From contig NZ_JACDTY010000032.1 in the NCBI RefSeq assembly GCF_013520985.1, positions 1-42,500 of the forward strand: 42,500 nucleotides of DNA, in the 5' to 3' direction. The position numbers and the translations under genes were made by a program. This stretch comes from Mesorhizobium neociceri. Lineage in GTDB: Bacteria; Pseudomonadota; Alphaproteobacteria; Rhizobiales; Rhizobiaceae. This document shows positions 1-6,139 of this stretch, piece by piece. The number at the start of each line of letters is the position of its first letter. Position 1 is the stretch's first letter. The notes under the pieces are model-generated. The model was not told the DNA's origin. It searched no databases and saw nothing but the letters and a program-made list of their open reading frames with translations.

Positions 1-10
1 GGTGGGCTCC

Positions 11-60
11 CTTCTCCCCGTCGCTATACGGGGAGAAGGTGCCGGCAGGCGGATGAAGGG
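11..60. repeat. Palindromic intergenic repeat element
   Basis: Perfect 11-bp inverted arms CTTCTCCCCGT (11-21) and ACGGGGAGAAG (28-38) with a 6-base loop are followed by a tail containing GCCGGCAGGC. The same GCCGGCAGGC core follows a similar G/C-arm hairpin at 6067-6112, so both look like members of one dispersed family. The hairpin could act as a transcription terminator or mRNA end protector for whatever lies to the left; that role is inference. Confidence 0.6.
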
Positions 61-138
61 CGGCGCAAGCTTTCGACGTTTGTGCTTCGCTGCAACCGGC
101 AAAGGATCGAGGCGCTCTTCCACTCTGCTGGAGCTGGG

Positions 139-380
139 CTTCAATGTCCGCACCATCGCGCCAAAGCGGCGCAACAATCCAAACCCGTTGTTCAAGCGAG
201 GCCATGTCATACAGGCCGCATTGGGCGTTCTGAGGGCCGCCACGGCTCCCATCAGAGCGCGGAGGAGATCGGTAGCTTGCCGCGCTCAAAGGGCGTCTTG
301 GAGCCCACACGGGCGGAGATCGAGCTGATGTATGGGTTCGTGAGCGCCTCGCTCAAAAACAATCGGCAGGTAACCATTCA
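139..380 (+). pseudogene. Frameshifted remnant of a small conserved rhizobial protein
   Basis: One frame (139-258) reads GFNVRTIAPKRRNNPNPLFK and continues KRGHVIQAALGVLRAATAPIRA. It then loses sense, while the next frame, from about 260, continues AEEI...KGVLEPTRAEIELMYGFVSASLKNN. Read across the junction this gives a sensible basic segment followed by a winged-helix-like region (LRAATAP-x-RAEEI), which resembles a short conserved protein family I recall from rhizobia. No good start codon or upstream coding sequence is visible, so the 5' end is missing as well as frame-broken. The shift lies in the GC-rich run around 255-262. A sequencing error is possible but would not explain the missing start. 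The function of the family is unknown to me. Confidence 0.45.
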
Positions 381-420
381 TGAGGCCGCCCTCGTCGCTG
401 GTCGCTCGACCCGAACCAAC

Positions 421-447
421 GAAAAACCCCCGCCAATGGCGGGGGTT
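421..447 (-). terminator. Rho-independent terminator after the antitoxin gene
   Basis: Inverted arms AACCCCCGCC (425-434) and GGCGGGGGTT (438-447) enclose a 3-base loop. On the minus strand the hairpin is followed directly by a run of T (TTTTTC). It lies 30 bp past the antitoxin stop codon, as expected for the end of the toxin-antitoxin transcript. Confidence 0.85.
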
Positions 448-476
448 GCTGTGAAATTGATTTCACTGGCGACCGC

Positions 477-815
477 TCACATACCAACGGCCATGCGCTC
501 GCTGTCGTCGTCGTGACGTTCGATACGCATCTCCTCCAACATTTGACGCACGGTCTCGGGATGGCGTTCGATCATCATTAGGTACGCGCGATTGCTCCCA
601 AGCGGACGAGTGCGGTTCTGTTCCCAATCCTTGATTTGATTGACGCTGAAGCAAAATTCGCTCGCAAAAGCGTCTTGTGACAAACCGACATTTTTGCGGA
701 TTGCCTTCACGTCAACATCTGCCGGGATGTGCATATGCGCGGGTTTGACCTCGCCGCGCGCAATGGCTCTCATCTCCTGAGCGGCTCCCAACAGCCTCTT
801 TCCAGCTTTGCTCAT
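477..815 (-). CDS. XRE-family antitoxin (HigA/NadS-like)
   Basis: A 112-residue protein with a helix-turn-helix of the XRE/Cro type at about residues 38-88: the stretch VGLSQDAFASEFCFSVNQIK has the usual recognition-helix pattern and is followed by the typical WEQNRTRP. The N-terminal half is a short linker, probably the part that contacts the toxin. Its start codon overlaps the toxin stop by 4 bp (ATGA, 812-815), so the two genes are translationally coupled, toxin first, as in higBA loci. By family knowledge it should neutralise the RelE-type partner and repress the shared promoter. A perfect terminator follows. The exact subfamily name (HigA, NadS) is uncertain; the antitoxin role is well supported by the pairing. 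Confidence 0.85.
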   Translation of the reverse strand: MSKAGKRLLGAAQEMRAIARGEVKPAHMHIPADVDVKAIRKNVGLSQDAFASEFCFSVNQIKDWEQNRTRPLGSNRAYLMMIERHPETVRQMLEEMRIERHDDDSERMAVGM

Positions 816-1195
816 GATGCGACCTCCGACCTTTTCATTTCCTGTACTTTTTCCCTGATCATTGCCCGGTACTCGTCGGCGAAAGATTCGAGTTCCTTTT
901 TCAGTTCGGCTTTCTCTTTTGCCGTCAGATTGATTTTCTCACCCTTGGTGTAGACATCCATGAGAAACACCGGGATGTCATCCGCCGTGTAGTACGTGAT
1001 AACGCGGTAACTTCCGCTCTTGCCACGGCCTGGCTTGGCAAAACGAAGCTTGCGCGCTCCTCCCGTTCCTTGGATGAGCGCGCCCGCATCGGGGTTCGCT
1101 GCCAAGAAATTCTTGAGTCGTGCGACATCATCGTCGTCCATCCCGGCCTCGGATGCGGCGCGATTGAATGAATGCGTTTCCGTAACACAGTGCAT
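812..1195 (-). CDS. RelE/HigB-type toxin of a type II toxin-antitoxin system
   Basis: A 127-residue protein with the RelE-superfamily signature: a helical N-terminus (LKNFLAANPDAGALIQGTGG) and the core strands RKLRFAKPGRGKSGSYRVI and IPVFLMDVYTKGEK, followed by a helical tail rich in Lys and Glu. These segments match the HigB/RelE group with GTGG-xRKLR and GRGKSG-xYRVI motifs, which are mRNA interferases acting on the ribosome. The start at 1195 is chosen because residues 1-18 (MHCVTETHSFNRAASEAG) look like the normal family N-terminus; a start at Met19 would remove them. No strong ribosome-binding site is seen, which fits low toxin expression. The C-terminal helix is somewhat longer than usual. 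It is the first gene of a two-gene unit with the antitoxin at 477-815. Confidence 0.85.
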   Translation of the reverse strand: MHCVTETHSFNRAASEAGMDDDDVARLKNFLAANPDAGALIQGTGGARKLRFAKPGRGKSGSYRVITYYTADDIPVFLMDVYTKGEKINLTAKEKAELKKELESFADEYRAMIREKVQEMKRSEVAS

Positions 1196-1220
1196 ACGTA
1201 ACGAGTACGTGTATTACGTA
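1195..1220. promoter_or_regulatory. Inverted repeat at the toxin-antitoxin start, probable operator
   Basis: Arms TACGTAA (1195-1201) and TTACGTA (1214-1220) are perfect inverted repeats separated by 12 bp that themselves contain GTAC and ACGT. The element overlaps the toxin start codon and the likely promoter, which is where an XRE antitoxin would bind for autoregulation. Binding is inferred from position and symmetry only. Confidence 0.5.
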
Positions 1221-1314
1221 GTTCCGTCAACAAACATTTAAAGGCGTCAATATGGCCGACAAAGCGCATTCGATTGGAATCAAGCGAACGTGACAATCGC
1301 GTCTAACTCGCCAA

Positions 1315-1506
1315 ATGCGAGCTAATGAGGACAACGCGATATCAAATTGCGATGGATTTATGCGCAACGCTCACGCCGCTCTGCGAGACAGCACCCGGCT
1401 CTACCGCAACAACGTGCCACAGATGATGCTTTGGCTGCCAGAGGAAGAAGCCGGGCAGCCGAAGTTCGAGTTCGAGCCCGAAATGGTGCGACTGAAGGCG
1501 GCGTAG
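1315..1506 (+). CDS. Small ORF of unknown function, doubtful
   Basis: A 63-residue reading frame ending PKFEFEPEMVRLKAA. The C-terminal half (NNVPQMMLWLPEEEAGQP) has balanced, protein-like composition, and its codons have the high third-position GC of the neighbourhood; the first 25 residues do not. No Shine-Dalgarno sequence is visible before 1315 and I recognise no family. It may be the 3' part of a decayed gene, given that both flanks carry gene remnants, or it may be spurious. Confidence 0.25.
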   Translation: MRANEDNAISNCDGFMRNAHAALRDSTRLYRNNVPQMMLWLPEEEAGQPKFEFEPEMVRLKAA

Positions 1507-1569
1507 AAACGGATACGCCAGCCCTGCGCCGGAGTGGCGTCGTTAAGCAAACAGCAGGGGAACCACCCA

Positions 1570-1600
1570 GGAAAATGGAAAACCCGCCTCGGCGGCGGGT
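1570..1600 (-). terminator. Probable rho-independent terminator, minus strand
   Basis: Arms ACCCGCC (1582-1588) and GGCGGGT (1594-1600) with a 5-base loop; read on the minus strand the stem runs into TTTTCCATTTTCC. It would end minus-strand transcripts coming from the secreted-protein gene at 1859-2362 after they cross the duplicated remnant at 1683-1716. Confidence 0.55.
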
Positions 1601-1682
1601 CGTCGGCGCAAATCAGCACTATACCAGTAACTATAGCATAGTTACGGTCACAACGCCACAAGGAGACGGAAACGCGTTCCGG

Positions 1683-1716
1683 GCCATCGGCTCGTATATC
1701 ACCGCGTCGGGCTTGG
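1683..1716 (-). pseudogene. Short duplicated remnant of the neighbouring secreted-protein gene
   Basis: Positions 1683-1716 match 2073-2106 inside the downstream gene at 31 of 34 bases. On the minus strand the remnant encodes KPDAVIYEPMA, against KPEAVMYEPMA in the intact gene. Two of the three differences are synonymous or conservative, as expected for a once-coding paralogue. The flanks do not align, so only this fragment survives. The rest of 1507-1858 holds two hairpins and no convincing gene. Confidence 0.55.
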
Positions 1717-1816
1717 GCGACGAGGCTGACATAACAAAAGGCGAGCGAACGCCGGGGAAGACTGGGGAGCCGGTCGGCATTGCGCTCGCCCCTCCCCCCG
1801 CCAAGGGGGAAGGCCA

Positions 1817-1838
1817 GGCACCGGGTGTGTCCGGTGCC
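1817..1838. other. Strong hairpin just beyond the secreted-protein gene
   Basis: Perfect 8-bp arms GGCACCGG (1817-1824) and CCGGTGCC (1831-1838) with a 6-base loop lie 20 bp past the stop codon of the minus-strand gene at 1859. No T-tract follows on either strand, so it may stabilise the mRNA end rather than terminate transcription; the hairpin at 1582-1600 is the better terminator. Confidence 0.4.
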
Positions 1839-1858
1839 AGAGGTGTCACATGGGAAGG

Positions 1859-2362
1859 CTACATCCCCTTCATCGCGTCGCACGACACATTCGGGTTCAT
1901 GTCGGCGAAGGCGCCTGTCGAGTTCTGTTTCCAGGCCCAGACATGCAGTTCGTAGAACGGGCCGAGGCCGTAGCGGTTGGGGGCGCTGTTGAAGTTGAAC
2001 AACTGGCCTTCAAGCGAGGCCGGGCCCTTCGAGGTGATGTATTCGACCGCGATCAGCTTCAGGCTGCCATCGGCCATTGGCTCGTACATCACCGCCTCGG
2101 GCTTGGCGACATCGACGGCATCGTCCTTGAGATAGGCGCCGTTGACATAGTGAATGCCCATGGCGCCGCCGGTGATGCCACTGGCGCAAGGGATCGGGGC
2201 GTAGCCTTCGGCTGTGGCGGCTGCCACATTCTCAAAGCGGCTGTTGGCGGCGCGCACCTTTTCGGCCAGCGGATTGGCGTCACGTGCCTGGGCGGCGGCA
2301 CCGGCCGCGATCGAGATGGCGGCCAGGGCCGCAAAGCGTGTCGTCCAAAGAGTTGTGGTCAT
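1859..2362 (-). CDS. Secreted protein of unknown function
   Basis: A 167-residue protein beginning MTTTLWTTRFAALAAISIAA, a clear Sec signal peptide with probable cleavage after AAAQA. The mature part has two cysteines (in PIPCASG and NVSCDAM) that could form a disulfide in the periplasm, and conserved-looking blocks YEPMADGSLKLIAVEY and FYELHVWAWKQNSTGAFADM. The ending (ELHVWAW...NPN) is typical of a group of uncharacterised alphaproteobacterial exported proteins; no catalytic motif is apparent. The start at 2362 is preferred over the in-frame ATG at 2440, because the signal peptide begins there. The gene stands alone on the minus strand, between a remnant of itself (1683-1716) and a broken DUF1127-like gene. 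Confidence 0.8.
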   Translation of the reverse strand: MTTTLWTTRFAALAAISIAAGAAAQARDANPLAEKVRAANSRFENVAAATAEGYAPIPCASGITGGAMGIHYVNGAYLKDDAVDVAKPEAVMYEPMADGSLKLIAVEYITSKGPASLEGQLFNFNSAPNRYGLGPFYELHVWAWKQNSTGAFADMNPNVSCDAMKGM

Positions 2363-2535
2363 GGTCTTCTGTCCGTTTTGTTGACGCTTGAGCGACGGCG
2401 GCCGATGAGGCCTGCCGAAACGCCGGTGGCGTTGGTTCAAGGATTGGGAAACGGTTTTGTCCGCCCCGGTTATGCGATGGGTATGCGGCTTCGGTTGCCG
2501 AGTTCTTTGGCTGCCGCGTTAAAAACTGAGCAAAA

Positions 2536-2795
2536 TCAACGATCCCAGAAGTAATATTGCCAATACTCCTGCGGCACTTCCCGGTCAGAGAGTCCGATGT
2601 CGCGCCTCAGATAGTCGCCTTCCGGAGGCAAGCACCGCCTATCAGACAGATACGCAGGCAGTCTCGTCGCGAACCGCCATAGACGGCCGAGCAGGGAGGT
2701 GGGCCGGCCGGTCTTTCCCAGGACAGGCTCGGTTCCACCGACCGGCAGGCCACCAGGCAGTTCGCCATGGCCGCGAAGGGCAGTTTGATGCTCAT
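2536..2795 (-). pseudogene. DUF1127-like small protein gene broken by a frameshift
   Basis: The frame ending at 2536 encodes LLGRLWRFATRLPAYL and then YLRRDIGLSDREV...QYYFWDR. RDIGLSD is the hallmark of DUF1127 proteins, small basic proteins of alphaproteobacteria linked to RNA turnover and to carbon and phosphate metabolism. This frame has no nearby start codon. The only suitable start is the ATG at 2793-2795 in a neighbouring frame (MSIKLPFAAMANCLVACRSV), which loses sense around 2700-2720, exactly where the DUF1127 frame becomes coherent. The simplest reading is one gene of roughly 85 codons with a frameshift in the GC-rich segment CCGGCCGGCCCACC. It may be a real pseudogene or a sequencing error. 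Confidence 0.5.
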
Positions 2796-2818
2796 CAGTG
2801 TAGCGACCGAACGCAGGA

Positions 2819-3091
2819 TCAGAGATAAAAGTAAGGGTCAAGAACCCGCACCTCCGTGATCTTGTCGACCGGCAGCGAATTTTTCTGGGCAGTGCTGCGG
2901 ATCGCTTCGGGCGACGGTGCTTCGTAAATGCAGAAGCTGCGTTTCTTGTCGGGTGTGACGAAGGACTGGATCCAGGTAACGCCCTTTTCGGCATTGCGCA
3001 TGACGACGCCGCCCACCGCGGTGGCGCCGATGTCGGTCATCGGTATGTTGAGGCCGTCCGGAAATGTGCGTTCAATCAGGTAGCGAGGCAT
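2819..3091 (-). CDS. DUF4242 domain protein
   Basis: A 90-residue protein, essentially one DUF4242 domain (ferredoxin-like fold; the family includes SCO4226-type nickel-binding proteins). The recognisable pattern is MPRYLIERTFPDG at the start, then VTWIQSFVTPDKKRSFCIYE and the ending ITEVRVLDPYFYL. The start at 3091 is preferred to 3184 because the domain begins there and AGGAAG stands 7 bases upstream. The gene is divergent from the large LuxR regulator at 3334 with about 240 bp between them, so regulation by that protein is plausible. Catalytic or binding activity is not established for most family members, and I infer none here. Confidence 0.85.
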   Translation of the reverse strand: MPRYLIERTFPDGLNIPMTDIGATAVGGVVMRNAEKGVTWIQSFVTPDKKRSFCIYEAPSPEAIRSTAQKNSLPVDKITEVRVLDPYFYL

Positions 3092-3171
3092 GGAAGGCTT
3101 CCTTTCCATTGGTTCACGCTCGATCGGAGCGCTGCTGGACGTTGACCACGCCGGCCCGGGCCGCGCATCGG

Positions 3172-3213
3172 AACGATTCCCCATATTGGGCGGGACGATT
3201 CCCTATGTTGGCA
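3172..3213. promoter_or_regulatory. 22-bp-phased direct repeat between DUF4242 and LuxR genes
   Basis: ACGATTCCCCATATTGGG (3173-3190) is followed by ACGATTCCCTATGTTGGC (3195-3212). The two copies start exactly 22 bp apart, two turns of B-DNA, and the first contains the dyad CCCA-TAT-TGGG. Such phased repeats in a divergent intergenic region are typical operators; the LuxR-type protein encoded next door is the obvious candidate, by inference. Confidence 0.5.
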
Positions 3214-3333
3214 TCGTTCGTTGTGGAAAGAGGCACGGCAATGTGTGCAAAGTCACATTGCGGCGCTTTCTTCACGGGCTATCGTGAGCGGCCCGCCATG
3301 GTGGGAAAACTCCGATCGTATGAGACGACGATA

Positions 3334-5922
3334 ATGATGCTTCTGGAACGGCAGACGCAGCTGCAGCAGTTGGAGACCCTGCTTAACGATGCAATAGGCG
3401 GCCATGGCCGCGTCGCGGTGCTGGCGGGAGAGGCGGGCGCCGGCAAGACGGCGCTCGTCGAGTCGTTCACGGCCCGTGTCGGACAGAGCGCGGCGACGTT
3501 GCGCAGCGCTTGCGAGGACCTGTCGATCCCCGACCCGTTGGGCCCGCTCTACGATCTGGCGCGCGAGGCGCAATGGGCGCTGCCGCGCGCGATCGACGCC
3601 CGGCACGGGCAGAGACTGCCGCTGTTTTCCGATGCGCTCGACGCGTTTGCGGCGAAGGGGCCTAGCCTGCTGATCATCGAAGACCTGCACTGGGCCGACG
3701 ATGCGACACTCGATTTCGTGCGCTTCCTCGGCCGGCGTATCGTCAACACCCAGATTCTGCTGTTGCTCACGGCGCGCACCGACCGCAGCGAAGGACAGAT
3801 GCGCGTGCGCCGCGCGCTGGGCGAAATTCCGGCAGGCAGCGTGGCGCGTATCGATGTGCCGCTGCTCAGCGAGGCGGCCGTGCTGTCGCTTGCCGATGCT
3901 GCCGGCCGCGACGGCGACGCCATCTACCGGGCGACCGCAGGCAATGCCTTCTTTGTCACCGAATTGCTGTCGGCCGAAAACGAAATGGCGTTGCCGGCAA
4001 GCGTGCGTGACGCTGTGCTGGCGCGGGCCGAGCGGCTGTCGCCCGGGGCCAGGGCAATGCTCGACGCAGTGTCGGTGTTCCCGCGCCGCGCCGACGCCTG
4101 GGCACTGCAGGGCCTGTGTGGCGTCGCCAGCGCCGGCCAGCTGGCCGAGTGTGTGGCCAATGGCCTGCTCGACGATCTCGGTGACGGCTACGCCTTTCGC
4201 CACGACATTGCGCGGCGCGCCATCGAAATGATGCTGACGACCTCACACAGGCGGCAATTCAACCAGCGTGCCCTGGCTGCGCTGCTCGAAAATGGCGACG
4301 TCTCCAGCGGCCGCCTGGTGCATCACGCGGTCGAGGCGCACAATCTGGCGGCGGTGCGCGAACTTGCGCCGATCGCCGCGCGCGAGGCGTCGCGTGTCGG
4401 CGCCCATCGCGATGCCGCCGGCTACTATGAAATCGCCTTGCGGCAGACCGACCGCCTGCCGGTGATTGAGCGCGCCGCGCTCTACGAAAGTTATGCCTTC
4501 GAGTGCCATCTCACCGGCAAGATCGACGACGCGCTTGCAGCGCAAGGAGAGGCACGCAGGTTGCATCAGGCTGACGGCAACAGGCTGAAGGAGGGTGACA
4601 GCCTGAGGTGGCTTTCCCGCCTGAGCGAAATGGGCGACGACCGGGAGGCCGCCGCCGCCTTCGGCGCCGAAGCGGTGGCGATGCTGGAGGCTGCTCCACC
4701 CGGGCCGGAACTCGCCATGGCCTATTCGAACCTGTCACATTTGGCGATGCTGTCGGAGAGGGTGGAAGACACGCTGTTCTACGGCGAGAAGGCAGCGGCG
4801 CTGGCCGAGCGGATGAACCGTCCCGACATCGCCTCGCATGCGCTCAACAATGTCGGTTGCGTCGAGCAATGGCTGAATCCGGCCGCCGGGCGCCAGCGCC
4901 TCGACCAAAGCCTTGAAATCGCGCTGCAGGGCAATTTCCAGGAGCATGCCGCGCGTGCCTTCACCAACCGTGCCTGTTTCGAGATCACCCAGATGAGCTA
5001 CGACGCGGCACGTCCGGTGCTCGAGAGCGGCATTCATTATTGCACCGAAAACGACCTCGGCACCTGGCGCGACTATCTCAGGGGCATGCTGGCCGATGTG
5101 CAGCTTCGCCAGGGCCAATGGGACGAGGCCGCCGCGACAGCGACCGAAATCATCGACAATGAGCGGACAACGACCGTGGGCCGCTTTCCGGCGCTGCTGG
5201 CGTTGGCGAAACTGCGCCTGAGGCGCGGCGATCCCTCGGCCGAGCCGCTGTTTGCCGAAATGGCGCGGCTCGTCGGAAGTGGTGCAGACCTGCAGATGCT
5301 GAGCTCCTATGCAGCCCTGATGGCGGAGCAGGCGTGGCTGGGGCTGGCCGACAGGCAAGAGGCGCTGGCGCTGATCACCCGCGCCGAAACGCCGGTGCGC
5401 TCGCGCGCCCATGTCGGTGAACTGGCGCTGTGGCGAACATTGCTCGCTCCCGACATTCCGGCCATCGATACTGCCGATATGGCGACGCCATACCGGCTGC
5501 TTTTGACCGGCGACTGGCGTTCGGCTTCGGCACTCTGGGCCGAATTGAACGCGCCATACGAACGCGGGCTGGCGCTCATCCTTGGCGATGAAGAGGGGCA
5601 GCGGCTGGCGCTGGACATTTTCGATGGCCTGGGGGCAAGGCCGGCCGCTCAGCGCCTGCGCGATATCATGCGCAAGAACGGCATTGGCGGCATCGCCCGC
5701 GGCCCGCGCCGTTCGACGCGCGCCAATTTGGCCGGACTCACCTTGCGCCAGATGCAGGTGCTGCAGCTGATCGAACGCGGCCTGTCCAACAAGCGGATCG
5801 CCGAGCAATTGACGATTTCGCCGAAGACGGTCGATCACCACGTCTCGGCGGTGCTGGGCAAGCTGGATGCGGTGTCGCGCGGCGAGGCGACGGCGGCAGC
5901 GCGGGATTCGGGGTTGTTGTGA
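3334..5922 (+). CDS. Large ATP-binding transcriptional regulator, LuxR family (LAL/MalT-like)
   Basis: An 862-residue protein with an N-terminal STAND/AAA-type ATPase module. Walker A is GEAGAGKT at about residues 34-41 and Walker B is LLIIEDLHWADD at about 113-124. A long helical repeat region follows (about 350-770, TPR-like, e.g. AMAYSNLSHLAMLSERVEDT). It ends in a LuxR helix-turn-helix (LTLRQMQVLQLIERGLSNKR, then IAEQLTISPKTVDHHVSAVL). Such proteins bind an inducer and ATP, oligomerise and activate promoters. Start: MMLLERQTQLQQLE is the usual family beginning; in-frame codons upstream (3064, 3298) overlap the divergent DUF4242 gene or its promoter. The inducer cannot be read from the sequence. 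It may control the DUF4242 gene, whose promoter region it shares. Confidence 0.88.
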   Translation: MMLLERQTQLQQLETLLNDAIGGHGRVAVLAGEAGAGKTALVESFTARVGQSAATLRSACEDLSIPDPLGPLYDLAREAQWALPRAIDARHGQRLPLFSDALDAFAAKGPSLLIIEDLHWADDATLDFVRFLGRRIVNTQILLLLTARTDRSEGQMRVRRALGEIPAGSVARIDVPLLSEAAVLSLADAAGRDGDAIYRATAGNAFFVTELLSAENEMALPASVRDAVLARAERLSPGARAMLDAVSVFPRRADAWALQGLCGVASAGQLAECVANGLLDDLGDGYAFRHDIARRAIEMMLTTSHRRQFNQRALAALLENGDVSSGRLVHHAVEAHNLAAVRELAPIAAREASRVGAHRDAAGYYEIALRQTDRLPVIERAALYESYAFECHLTGKIDDALAAQGEARRLHQADGNRLKEGDSLRWLSRLSEMGDDREAAAAFGAEAVAMLEAAPPGPELAMAYSNLSHLAMLSERVEDTLFYGEKAAALAERMNRPDIASHALNNVGCVEQWLNPAAGRQRLDQSLEIALQGNFQEHAARAFTNRACFEITQMSYDAARPVLESGIHYCTENDLGTWRDYLRGMLADVQLRQGQWDEAAATATEIIDNERTTTVGRFPALLALAKLRLRRGDPSAEPLFAEMARLVGSGADLQMLSSYAALMAEQAWLGLADRQEALALITRAETPVRSRAHVGELALWRTLLAPDIPAIDTADMATPYRLLLTGDWRSASALWAELNAPYERGLALILGDEEGQRLALDIFDGLGARPAAQRLRDIMRKNGIGGIARGPRRSTRANLAGLTLRQMQVLQLIERGLSNKRIAEQLTISPKTVDHHVSAVLGKLDAVSRGEATAAARDSGLL

Positions 5923-5955
5923 GGCTTGACGAACGCGAAGGTTGGCGATCCGTCA

Positions 5956-6112
5956 CGCCCCCCTCTGTCCTGCCGGACATCTCCCCCTCAAGGGGGGAGA
6001 TTGGCTGTTGTGTAGGCTTTCGCCAATTGCCTAAGGTGAAAAGAATGCGGGCAGCCGAAGCTGCTGATCTCCCCCCCTTGAGGGGGAGATGGCCGGCAGG
6101 CCAGAGGGGGGT
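5956..6112. repeat. Inverted pair of hairpin repeat elements between LuxR and secA genes
   Basis: Two near-identical copies of a roughly 48-bp element lie head to head: 5956-6004 and, on the other strand, 6063-6112. Each has arms ATCTCCCCC / GGGGGAGAT (5979-5987 with 5993-6001; 6067-6075 with 6082-6090) and a tail with a TGCCGG- or GCCGGCAGGC-type core and a CCCCCCTCTG block. The pair can fold either as two hairpins or as one long stem with about 58 bp in the loop. It sits between two convergent genes and may serve as a two-way terminator. Confidence 0.75.
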
Positions 6113-6139
6113 GCTGTCCCGCCGACCTAGCGGTCGAAA

